64,000 nt of DNA from Phenylobacterium conjunctum (GTDB lineage Bacteria; Pseudomonadota; Alphaproteobacteria; Caulobacterales; Caulobacteraceae), in assembly GCF_042679085.1 (NCBI RefSeq), contig NZ_JBHTLQ010000010.1, positions 1-64,000 of the forward strand. Direction: 5' to 3'. Shown here piece by piece: positions 1 through 7,674 of this stretch. A program made the translations under genes and the position numbers. The stretch's first letter is position 1, and the number at the start of each line of letters is the position of its first letter. The notes beneath the pieces are model-generated. The model searched no databases. It worked only from the letters and a program-made list of their open reading frames with translations, and was not told where the DNA came from.

Positions 1-1
1 T

Positions 2-1621
2 GTGGCCCCCGTGGTCGCCGCCAAGCTGAACCCGCCGCCGGCCGGCCTGCCCGAGCCCGCGGACTCCCGCCTGGCCGCCCTGCAGACCGCCGTGGGCGGC
101 GAAGTGGCCGCCGGCTCCAAGCTGACCGTGCCCGAGGCCCTGGCCAAGGGCGAGCCCGCCCAGGTCAGCCTCTCCCTGCCCCAAACCGTCCTGGCCATCA
201 TCCAGCGCGAAGCCGCCAAGCTCGGCCTGGGCAAGGCCGCGAAGAAGGCTGATGTCACCGCCACCCTGTCGGGCGAAGGCTACGAAATCACGCCGAACGG
301 TCCGCAGACCGCCACCCTGAAGCCCGGCGAAGCACCGGCCTTCAATTGGCAGGTCAAGCCGGGCGCGGGCGAAAAGGGTCCGCTGAAGGCCGACGTCGAC
401 GCCAGCCTGAACGGCGGCAAGGCCCCAATGACCTTCTCCCTGGCCAGCCTGGAACAGGCCGTGAAGTCGGCGGTGGACTCGGTCCAGCCCCGCGCCAAGG
501 GCTCGCTGCTCGATAAGCTCGCCATCCCGGGCATGCCGACCGTGAAACTGCCGGGCGTCGGCGAAGTGCCGTCCAAGTCGGTCGTGGCCCTTGGGCTGCT
601 GCTGGCTGGCCTGGCCCTGCTGGTCGCGATCGCCCGCAGCGTCGGCGAGAACGCGCGGCGCGCCGAGCGTCGGCGCAAGTTCCGCACCATGGGCGAGTCG
701 GTCTTCGCCTCTCCCGAGCCGGATGACAGCAGCCACCACGCGCCGCTGGCGGCCCCGCTGGCCGCTGCGGCGGCTGGGGCGGCGATCGCCGGTGCGGCCG
801 CGGCCCACGGCCACCATGACGACCATGGGCACGGCCACGACGCGCATGGGCACGACGCTCATGGGCACGGGGCTCACGGGCATGACGATCATGGCCATGG
901 CGACCATGGTCATGGGGGTCACGGTCATGACGACCACGGCCATGGCGGCCACGACGACCATGGTCACGGCCACGCTGCGGCCCATCACGACGATCACGGC
1001 CACGCTGCTCACGGTCACGATGACCATGGGCACGGGGACCATGGCCACGGCGGTCACGGTCATGACGACCATGGTCATGGCGGCCATGACGATCATGGTC
1101 ACGGCCACGCCGCGGCTCATCACGACGATCATGGCCATGGCGGCCACGATGACCATGGCCACGCCGCGCACGGTCACGATGACCATGGCCACGGCGGCCA
1201 CGGTCATGACGATCATGGTCACGGCGATCATGGACACGGTCACGACGACCACGGCCATGCTGCGCATGGTCACGATGACCACGGCCACGGTGGCCACGGT
1301 CATGACGACCACGGTCACGGCGGCCATGACGATCATGGTCACGGCGCCGCTGCGGCCCATCACGATGATCATGGCCATGGCGGCCACGGTCATGACGATC
1401 ATGGTCATGGGCACGATGATCACGGTCATGGCGGTCATGGGCACGGTCATGACGATCACGGCCACGGCGCGGCGGCTCATCATGACGACCATGGCCATGG
1501 CGGCCACGATGACCACGGCCACGGCGCGCACGGTCATGATGACCACGGCCACGGGCATGACGACCATGGTCACGGCCACGATGACCATCACGGCCATAAG
1601 CAACTGGAACACGCGCACTAA
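2..1621 (+). CDS. Membrane protein with giant His/Asp/Gly-rich C-terminal tail (5' partial)
   Basis: The frame is open at the left edge, so the true start and any signal peptide probably lie upstream. Visible residues 1-190 look extracytoplasmic: a Pro/Ala-rich lead, then a probable beta-sandwich stretch (about 82-135). A single hydrophobic helix follows at about 193-212, then an Arg/Lys-rich segment (219-227), which by the positive-inside rule puts the rest in the cytoplasm. An Ala-rich linker (245-268) leads to about 265 residues built from HGHDDHGHG-like units, with roughly two in five residues His. Such tails bind divalent metals (Ni, Zn, Co, Cu) in other proteins, so metal buffering is a reasonable inference. 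I cannot name the family, and no known metal transporter domain is visible. Codons mix CAC and CAT freely, and the frame stays open throughout, so the tail appears to be really coding. A strong terminator follows. Confidence 0.75.
   Translation: MAPVVAAKLNPPPAGLPEPADSRLAALQTAVGGEVAAGSKLTVPEALAKGEPAQVSLSLPQTVLAIIQREAAKLGLGKAAKKADVTATLSGEGYEITPNGPQTATLKPGEAPAFNWQVKPGAGEKGPLKADVDASLNGGKAPMTFSLASLEQAVKSAVDSVQPRAKGSLLDKLAIPGMPTVKLPGVGEVPSKSVVALGLLLAGLALLVAIARSVGENARRAERRRKFRTMGESVFASPEPDDSSHHAPLAAPLAAAAAGAAIAGAAAAHGHHDDHGHGHDAHGHDAHGHGAHGHDDHGHGDHGHGGHGHDDHGHGGHDDHGHGHAAAHHDDHGHAAHGHDDHGHGDHGHGGHGHDDHGHGGHDDHGHGHAAAHHDDHGHGGHDDHGHAAHGHDDHGHGGHGHDDHGHGDHGHGHDDHGHAAHGHDDHGHGGHGHDDHGHGGHDDHGHGAAAAHHDDHGHGGHGHDDHGHGHDDHGHGGHGHGHDDHGHGAAAHHDDHGHGGHDDHGHGAHGHDDHGHGHDDHGHGHDDHHGHKQLEHAH
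806..1594 (+). repeat. Coding tandem repeat encoding His/Asp/Gly units
   Basis: Short degenerate tandem units (six to fifteen bases, built on CATGACGACCACGGCCACGGC-like words) fill this part of the first gene. Within it lies a larger duplication: bases 875-1003 and 1010-1138 encode the same 43 residues, with many synonymous differences between the DNA copies. The unit sizes are multiples of three, so gain or loss of units would keep the frame. Confidence 0.9.
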
Positions 1622-1643
1622 GCCAGAGCGCGCAGCCCAACAG

Positions 1644-1674
1644 ACGGCGGTCCCTTCGGGGGCCGCCGTTTTGC
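1644..1674 (+). terminator. Rho-independent terminator after the His-rich gene
   Basis: An 11-base-pair stem (ACGGCGGTCCC pairing with GGGGCCGCCGT, with one G-T pair) closes a TTCG tetraloop and is followed by TTTT. It begins 22 bases after the TAA stop of the His-rich gene. Confidence 0.85.
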
Positions 1675-1889
1675 TTTGGGGGCGTCACCGGCGGAGCCAA
1701 GGGGCCAGTTGCCAGAACACGGGTTTGCGTGTTCCACTCCTCACATCAGCCGCGCGTCAGATGCGGCCGGAGGATCTCAGGAGGCCGGGCATGGTCAATG
1801 CCCTCACCGCTTTCATCGTCGCGATGGCGTCAGCGCTCTGGCGCGGCTGCGCCCTGCACGGACGCGCCGGCCTGCCGCAATAGCTCGGC

Positions 1890-3029
1890 TCAGACCGCAG
1901 ACGTCCGGGCCGCGAACCAGGGCTTCAGGCGCTTGAGCGCCTCTTCAATCTCAGGCGTCGAGACGGCGAAGCTGAACCGCACATAGTGGCGGCCCTCCAC
2001 CGGGTCGAAATCCACGCCGGGGGCCGTCGCCACGCCGGTTTCGCGCAGCAGCGTCTTGCAGAAGGCCAGGCTGTCGTCGGTCAGGTGACCCACATAGGCG
2101 TAGATGTAGAAGGCGCCGTCCGGCGGGGCGATGGAGCGCAGGCCAAGCTCCGGCAAGGCCTTCAACAGCAGCTCCCGGTTGGCGCGGTAGACGGCGATAT
2201 GGCCTTCGAGCTCGTCGCGGGCGTCCATGGCCGCCAGCCCGGCATGCTGGCTCAGCGACGGCGCGGTCAGGAACAGGTTGCCGACCAGGGCGCGGGCCCG
2301 CCCCAGCAGCTCCGGCGGCGCGATCAGCCAGCCCAGCCGCCAGGCGACCATGCTGAAGTACTTGGAGAAGCTGTTGACGATCAGGGCGTCGGGCGCGAAC
2401 TCCAGCATGGAGCGGGCCGGACCGACATAGCTCAGCCCGTGATAGATCTCGTCCGAGACGATCCGGATGCCGCGCGCCGCGCAGACCTTGGCGATCTTCT
2501 CCAGTTCCTCCGCCGCGATGATCGTGCCGGTCGGATTGGCCGGGCTGGCCAAGATCACCCCTTGCGGGGCCGGATCCAGGGCCTCGAGGTGCGCGGCGGT
2601 CAGCTGGAACCGGCTCTCCGGACCGCAGGCGATCTCCACCGGCTCCATATGCAGGGCCTTGAGCGTATTGCGGTAGGCGACATAGCCCGGCCGGGCCAAG
2701 GCCACCTGGTCGCCGGGCCGGAACGCGGCGCTGAGCGCGAGCACCAGGGCCGGCGAGGCGCCGCAGGTGAGCACGATCCGCTCCGGCTCCACCGTGACGC
2801 CATAGGTCTCGACATAGTGTCGGGCGATCCGCTCGCGCAGGGCCGGGCTTTCCCAATAGCCCATGGCGTCGGTGTCCAGCACCTCATGGGCGCGGGCGAT
2901 CGCCGCCGCCGGCGCGCCCGTGGAGGGCTGGCCGAACTCCATGTGGATGATGGAGTGGCCCTCGGCCTTCAGGCGATGAGCCAGGACGGAAATGGCGATG
3001 GCGTGGAACGGATCGATCTCGGCGGACAT
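1890..3029 (-). CDS. Class I/II pyridoxal-phosphate aminotransferase
   Basis: A cytoplasmic PLP enzyme of fold type I, about 379 residues, normal length for the aspartate aminotransferase superfamily. Visible landmarks in order are the N-terminal GQPSTGAP stretch, SPANPTGT (carboxylate and cofactor contact), SDEIYHG, the Schiff-base lysine in NSFSKYFSM followed by AWRLGW, and a C-terminal YVRFSFA with the substrate-carboxylate Arg. The substrate cannot be fixed from sequence. I chose the ATG at 3029 because GGAG lies just upstream and the family begins at this point; a TTG at 3071 overlapping the upstream stop is the alternative. The IclR regulator gene lies immediately upstream on the same strand, so the pair is probably co-transcribed. 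Confidence 0.9.
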   Translation of the reverse strand: MSAEIDPFHAIAISVLAHRLKAEGHSIIHMEFGQPSTGAPAAAIARAHEVLDTDAMGYWESPALRERIARHYVETYGVTVEPERIVLTCGASPALVLALSAAFRPGDQVALARPGYVAYRNTLKALHMEPVEIACGPESRFQLTAAHLEALDPAPQGVILASPANPTGTIIAAEELEKIAKVCAARGIRIVSDEIYHGLSYVGPARSMLEFAPDALIVNSFSKYFSMVAWRLGWLIAPPELLGRARALVGNLFLTAPSLSQHAGLAAMDARDELEGHIAVYRANRELLLKALPELGLRSIAPPDGAFYIYAYVGHLTDDSLAFCKTLLRETGVATAPGVDFDPVEGRHYVRFSFAVSTPEIEEALKRLKPWFAARTSAV

Positions 3030-3067
3030 GAGCCGCTCCATATCGGGATTTGGGCCTGCGCGCACGC

Positions 3068-3805
3068 TCAAGCGGGCAGGTCTGCAACGGCGGCGCGCAG
3101 GGCGGCGACCAGCTCCCCTTCCCGCGCGGTCAGTTCCTCGCTTCGGCCGGTGACGCCCAGGGCCAGCTGCCGGGCGTCGGCCTGGCGCGGGGCCAGCACA
3201 CCGATCAGGCCGAAGCCAGGGCTGACCGCATCCTTGGAGAAGGCGTAGCCCCGGCTGCGCACCTCGTGCAGGCGCACCAGGAGGTCAGCGAGGTCCACCT
3301 GTTCATCCCGGCGCAGGTAGTTGATCCGCCGCACCAGCCGGCGGACCTCGGCGTCGGCCTGGGCGCTGAGCAGCACCAGCCCCATACCGGACGAGGCCAG
3401 GGGCCGAAGCTGGCCAGGCGTCACCATGGCCTTCAGGGGCTCGCTGGAATGGACCAGGTGCAGGTACTGGGCGTGGAGGTCGGACTGGGCGGCCAGCACC
3501 ACCGTCAGGCCGGTCTCGGCGTGCAGCCGGTGGGCGGCGGCCAGGATCGCGCCCTCGCCGAACAGGCCTTCGTGAACCCACTGGCCCAAGACCGCGATGC
3601 GCATGGTGGGCCGATAGGCGCGCCGCGCCCGGTCGAACTCGAGGTAGCCGGTGACCACCAGGCTCTTCAGCAGGGCGGCGGTGGACGAGGTCGGATAGCA
3701 TAGGGCCTGGGTCACCTCGGTCAGGCTGAGCGGCCGCCGTTCCAGCTCGAACAGCTCCAGGATCGCAAAGGCGCGCTGCGCCGATTTCACCACCGCCTGG
3801 GACAT
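3068..3805 (-). CDS. IclR-family transcriptional regulator
   Basis: About 245 residues, the usual IclR size. Residues 1-65 form the winged helix (SLTEVTQAL then TSSTAALLKSL as recognition helix), followed by the ligand-binding domain (HAETGLTVVLAAQ, the PLASSGMGLVLL segment typical of the effector pocket). The start at 3805 follows GGGGAGGGG; a longer reading to 3871 adds residues that do not look like the family. The gene ends against the aminotransferase gene and is divergent from the thiolase-like gene at 3917. It may control either or both, but no operator could be assigned in the 111-base divergent gap. Confidence 0.88.
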   Translation of the reverse strand: MSQAVVKSAQRAFAILELFELERRPLSLTEVTQALCYPTSSTAALLKSLVVTGYLEFDRARRAYRPTMRIAVLGQWVHEGLFGEGAILAAAHRLHAETGLTVVLAAQSDLHAQYLHLVHSSEPLKAMVTPGQLRPLASSGMGLVLLSAQADAEVRRLVRRINYLRRDEQVDLADLLVRLHEVRSRGYAFSKDAVSPGFGLIGVLAPRQADARQLALGVTGRSEELTAREGELVAALRAAVADLPA

Positions 3806-3916
3806 GGCCCCTCCCCGCCCCGTATAGACGCAAATGGTAGGCCGCGCCGACAGGGCTTGAGGCGCCGCCACGTCAGGCCGCTAAGAACAAGGCCCATAAG
3901 TCGGGAGGACTGCGAG

Positions 3917-5446
3917 ATGACTGATCTGACGCCGATCATCGTGGGTGTGGGCGAAGCCTCGGAGCGGATCGACGCCCCCGACTACAAGGCCCTGTCGCCG
4001 GTGGAGCTGGCCGCCGCCGCCGCCCGCGCCGCCCTGGATGACGCCCTGTCGGTGGCCGCCATCGCGCCACACCTCGACCTGGTCGCCGGCATCCCGCAGT
4101 TCGAGATCTCCGGCGAGCACGCGGTCGCCCCCTTCGGCCGCGCCGACAACTTCCCCCGCGCCGTGGCCAACCGCATTGGCGCCGACCCGGCCCGCGCCAT
4201 CCTGGAGCCCGTGGGCGGCCAGGGTCCGCAGCACCTGGTCAACGAGTTCGCCCAAGCCATCGCCAAGGGCGAGACCGGCATGGCCCTGTTCTTCGGCTCC
4301 GAAGCCATCTCCACCGTCCGCCACCTGATGTCGCAGGGCGAAAAGCGCGACTGGAGCGAGACCGTCGGCGGCCAGATGGAGTTCCGCGGCTATGGCCTGG
4401 AGGGCCTGGTGACCATGGAGCTGGCCGGCCACGGGGCGCGGACGCCCATCCAGCTCTACGCCCTGTTCGAGAACGCCCGTCGCGCCAAGACCGGCCTGTC
4501 CCGCGAGGCCTATGCGCTGGAGATGGGCAAGCTGTTCGCCCCGTTCACGGAGGTCGCTCACACCAATCCGCACGCCATGAGCCAAGAGGTGTTCGACGCC
4601 GAGGGCCTGGCGACCGTGACGCCCAAGAACCGGATCGTCGCCGACCCCTTCCCGCGTCGGATGGTGGCCCGGGACCAGGCGAACCAGGGCGCGGCGGTGC
4701 TGATGACCTCGGTCGCCAAGGCCCGCGAGTTGGGCATCCCAGAATCCAGGTGGGTCTATCTGCATGGCGGCGCCGACGTCGCCGAGCGCACCCCCATCGA
4801 ACGCCAGGACCTGGCCGCCTATCCTGCCGCGGCCCTGGCCAGCCGCGCGGCCCTGGAGCGGGCCGGCCTCACCGCCGCCGACATCGATATCTTCGACCTC
4901 TACAGCTGCTTCCCCATCGCGGTGACCAATGTCCGCGACGACCTGGGGATCGCCGCGAACGACCCGCGCCCCCTGACCGTCACCGGCGGCCTGCCCTTCT
5001 TCGGCGGGGCCGGGAACAACTACTCCATGCACGCCATCGCCAGCATGATCCGCGCCCTGCGGGCCAAGCCCGGCGCCTATGGCTTCGTCGGCGCCAATGG
5101 CGGCTTCCTGTCCAAGTACTCGGTCGGCGTCTATTCGACCAAGGCCGCGCCCTGGAAACCTTTTGAGTCCAAGGGCCTGCAGGCGGATATCAATGCGTGG
5201 CCGAAGCCGGCGATGGCCGACAAGCCGGCCGGCGGCCAGGTGGTGACCTACACCATCGATTATGGCCGCGAGACGCCGCACGGGGTCCTCGTCTGCAACA
5301 CCGCCGCTGGCGAGCGCTTCGTCGCCATGGCCGACGGCGACATCGTCCAGCAGATGATCAGCGCTGAGCCCCTGGGCGCGACGGTGGCCGTCAGCCAGGA
5401 CGAGCGCGGCCGCAACGTGGTCACGGCGCTGACGCCGCGCGCCTGA
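3917..5446 (+). CDS. Thiolase-like protein (TLP1/SCP2-thiolase type) lacking the active-site Cys
   Basis: A 509-residue thiolase-fold protein often annotated acetyl-CoA acetyltransferase. It has the family layout: N-terminal thiolase half, a second half with DIDIFDLYSCFP and GGLPFFGGAGNNYSMHA, and an extra C-terminal domain after about residue 420 (VVTYTIDYGRE...), as in thiolase-like protein type 1. The position of the nucleophilic Cys of true thiolases reads VGGQGPQ (residues 99-105), and the C-terminal CxG motif is replaced by GANGGF, so ordinary thiolytic chemistry is unlikely; the NxxxxH segment remains. The start at 3917 follows GGGAGG. The reaction is unknown; a role with acyl-CoA or lipids is an inference from family. 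Confidence 0.85.
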   Translation: MTDLTPIIVGVGEASERIDAPDYKALSPVELAAAAARAALDDALSVAAIAPHLDLVAGIPQFEISGEHAVAPFGRADNFPRAVANRIGADPARAILEPVGGQGPQHLVNEFAQAIAKGETGMALFFGSEAISTVRHLMSQGEKRDWSETVGGQMEFRGYGLEGLVTMELAGHGARTPIQLYALFENARRAKTGLSREAYALEMGKLFAPFTEVAHTNPHAMSQEVFDAEGLATVTPKNRIVADPFPRRMVARDQANQGAAVLMTSVAKARELGIPESRWVYLHGGADVAERTPIERQDLAAYPAAALASRAALERAGLTAADIDIFDLYSCFPIAVTNVRDDLGIAANDPRPLTVTGGLPFFGGAGNNYSMHAIASMIRALRAKPGAYGFVGANGGFLSKYSVGVYSTKAAPWKPFESKGLQADINAWPKPAMADKPAGGQVVTYTIDYGRETPHGVLVCNTAAGERFVAMADGDIVQQMISAEPLGATVAVSQDERGRNVVTALTPRA

Positions 5447-5483
5447 CCTTGCGAAAGCCCGGCGGGCGCCCCACTAAGACGCC

Positions 5484-6233
5484 ATGTCTTTCCTGGACCA
5501 GCTGCCCGCCGCCGGCGCCCTCGTCGCCTTCCTGCAGGTTATCCTGATCGACCTGGCCCTGGCCGGCGACAACGCCGTCGCTGTGGGCCTGGCGGCCGCC
5601 GGCCTGCCGCAGGAACAACGCCGCAAGGCCATCATGCTGGGCCTCGGCGCGGCCGTGGCCATGCGCATCGGCTTCGCCCTGATCACGGTGCAGCTCCTGC
5701 AGCTGGTGGGCTTGCTGCTGGCCGGCGGGTTCCTGCTGCTGTGGGTCTGCTGGAAGATGTGGCGCGAACTGGCTGAGCAGGCGCACGCCGCCGAGGCCGA
5801 GGGCGAACACGTTCTGGAAGAGGCCCTGGGTGAGGCCGAGGGCGCCGCGCCGCCGGCAGTCGCCAAGTCGAAGACCCTGGGCCAGGCCCTGATCCAGATC
5901 CTGATCGCCGACCTGACCATGTCCCTGGACAATGTGCTGGCCGTGGCCGGCGCGGCCCACGCCCACCCCTGGGTGATGGTCGCCGGCCTGCTGCTCTCCA
6001 TCGCCCTGATGGGCGTCGTCGCTGGCTGGATCGCCAAGCTCCTGCACCGCTTCCGGTGGCTGGGCTATCTGGGCCTGGTCATCGTCTTCGGCGTGGCCTG
6101 CAACATGATCTGGGAAGGCCACCGCAGCGTGGTCATGGATCTGAACAAGACCCCCGCCTACAACGCCGCCATGCCCCAGTTCCTGGACATCACGCCCAAG
6201 GAAGAGGCCCACCACCGCGCCAGGAAGGACTAG
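5484..6233 (+). CDS. TerC/YjbE-family integral membrane protein
   Basis: About 249 residues with six to seven hydrophobic helices arranged as two repeats. Each repeat carries the acidic intramembrane motif typical of the family: DLALAGDN (residues 23-30) and DLTMSLDN (143-150). The charged loop at about 93-130 (many Glu, Ala, His) separates the halves. TerC/YjbE proteins export or handle metal ions (manganese in studied members); the substrate here is an inference. The gene starts 37 bases after the thiolase-like gene on the same strand, so it may share its transcript. No yybP-ykoY riboswitch could fit in the short gap. Confidence 0.85.
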   Translation: MSFLDQLPAAGALVAFLQVILIDLALAGDNAVAVGLAAAGLPQEQRRKAIMLGLGAAVAMRIGFALITVQLLQLVGLLLAGGFLLLWVCWKMWRELAEQAHAAEAEGEHVLEEALGEAEGAAPPAVAKSKTLGQALIQILIADLTMSLDNVLAVAGAAHAHPWVMVAGLLLSIALMGVVAGWIAKLLHRFRWLGYLGLVIVFGVACNMIWEGHRSVVMDLNKTPAYNAAMPQFLDITPKEEAHHRARKD

Positions 6234-6250
6234 GTCCAGCCCTATCTGTT

Positions 6251-6408
6251 CCCTTCTCCCCTTGTGGGAGAAGGTGTCAGCGAAGCTGACGGATGAGGGG
6301 TCGCACCGCTCTTTCCGCAGCGTCCCAGATCGCCGACCTGGAGCGTTTTGAGAGACCCCTCATCCGACCCTGCTGCGCAGGGCCACCTTCTCCCGCAAGG
6401 GGAGAAGG
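6251..6408. repeat. Large imperfect inverted repeat (intergenic palindromic element)
   Basis: Arms at 6251-6302 and 6354-6408 are near reverse complements: CCCTTCTCCCC...GGATGAGGGGTC against GACCCCTCATCCG...GGGGAGAAGG, each arm itself holding a small hairpin. It fills the gap between the convergent TerC and fucosidase genes and could act as a bidirectional terminator. The style matches dispersed palindromic elements common in alphaproteobacterial genomes. Confidence 0.8.
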
Positions 6409-6443
6409 ACTCGTCTTGGCACGACCAATCGAGTGAATGAGCC

Positions 6444-7580
6444 CTACCCCTTCAGCAGCCGCCCGAGCTCCAGCAAGGGCGCGCGCTGGACCTCGGGGAT
6501 CGAGGCGTCGGCCTTCGGGCCGACATTGATCAGCAGGTTGCCGCCCCGGCCGGTCACGTCGCGATAGAGCTCGATCAGGCCTTGGCCGTCGAGATAGTCG
6601 CCGACCTCCTCATTGGCGTTGTAGCCGAAGGCCATGCCCAGGCCGCGCACCGACTCCCACTTCACATCGCCCAGGCCTTCGCCGCGCGCGTACTCCACCG
6701 TGCGGAAGTCGTGGTGGGTGGTGGCGGGGGAGTGCGCCTCGCCGTCCGTCTCGGCCAACTTGGCCTTCACCGCGGCGTTGAAGCCGGCCAGCGCCATCGG
6801 CTCCTTCAGCGCCTGGAACAGGGCGCTCTCCCCCATCCAGCGGTCATTGACCACGCCGTCGGGGACGTGGGCGTAGTAGTGGCTGAACACCTCGTCCAGG
6901 TCGCGCTTGTCCGGCCAGGCGATGTCGTTCCACAGGACCGAGGGCTTGTAGCGCTCCACAAGTTCGCGGACCTGGGCCTTGGCGTAGGCGCGATAGTCTT
7001 CGCCGGTCGGCACGCAGGCGAACATGTCGCCGAAGTTCGAGATCGGGGTGTGGAAGAAGGTCCAGTCCAGCCCGCCGGAATAGTAGAGCCCAAAGCGCAT
7101 GCCGCGCTTGCGCACCGCCGCGGCCAACTCGCCCACGAAGTCGCGCCGGCTATGCCAGCCGGGCCGATGCGGGTTCTCCACCTGGGTGGGCCACAGGCAG
7201 TAGCCGTCATGGTGCTTGGTGACGAAGACCACATAGGTCGCGCCTGAGGCCTGGAAAAGGTCGGCCCAGGCGTCGGCGTCGAAGGCTTCGGCGGCGGCGT
7301 CGAAGGGCGCGCGGAAGGCCTCGTAGGGCGCATCGCCATAGTGCTCGGCGTGGTGGCGCGCCGTGGGGCTGCCGGCCACCTTCATGGCGTTGGGATACCA
7401 CTCGGCGTAAGGGCCGAGCGCGAAAGCGTGGTCGTAGTCGGTCTTCGTCAGCTCGGTCAGGGATTCGCCCCGCGGCGCCCAGGCGGGGATGGCCCACATG
7501 CCCCAGTGGATGAAGATCCCCAGCTGCGGCTTGGCGTACCACTCAGGGCACGGCCGGCCCTCATAGGCGGCGCTGCTCAT
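6444..7580 (-). CDS. GH29 alpha-L-fucosidase-like glycoside hydrolase
   Basis: A 378-residue (beta/alpha)8-barrel hydrolase of family GH29, which releases alpha-L-fucose with retention. Visible family landmarks are LGIFIHWGMWA (residues 20-30), VTKHHDGYCLW (120-130), the probable nucleophile Asp219 in SVLWNDIAW, and the closing GGNLLINVGP. There is no signal peptide, so it probably works in the cytoplasm on small imported glycosides. It lacks the C-terminal beta-sandwich present in longer members. The start follows GGAGGGACGA. No fucose catabolic genes are adjacent. Exact sugar specificity is not determined. Confidence 0.88.
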   Translation of the reverse strand: MSSAAYEGRPCPEWYAKPQLGIFIHWGMWAIPAWAPRGESLTELTKTDYDHAFALGPYAEWYPNAMKVAGSPTARHHAEHYGDAPYEAFRAPFDAAAEAFDADAWADLFQASGATYVVFVTKHHDGYCLWPTQVENPHRPGWHSRRDFVGELAAAVRKRGMRFGLYYSGGLDWTFFHTPISNFGDMFACVPTGEDYRAYAKAQVRELVERYKPSVLWNDIAWPDKRDLDEVFSHYYAHVPDGVVNDRWMGESALFQALKEPMALAGFNAAVKAKLAETDGEAHSPATTHHDFRTVEYARGEGLGDVKWESVRGLGMAFGYNANEEVGDYLDGQGLIELYRDVTGRGGNLLINVGPKADASIPEVQRAPLLELGRLLKG

Positions 7581-7674
7581 TCGTCCCTCCCCGCGCCAGG
7601 CTCTTGAGCGGCCTGGCGTCGGGGACCATTCCGAGCGGGCGCCGCGCGGGAAGTCAATCGACGATAGAGCGGCC

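Noticed and set aside
806..1594. Repetitive DNA that might suggest a CRISPR array
   Set aside because: The units are short, degenerate, contiguous and in phase with one reading frame; there are no unique spacers.
354..1700. Long minus-strand open frame opposite the His-rich gene (448 codons, Arg/His/Asp-rich)
   Set aside because: It is the complement of the repeat tract; its composition is what any frame across CAC/CAT/GAC/GGC repeats gives, and it has no start signal.
1676..1986. Short plus-strand frames after the His-rich gene
   Set aside because: They overlap one another in different frames, lack ribosome binding sites and resemble no family; the gap holds only the terminator.
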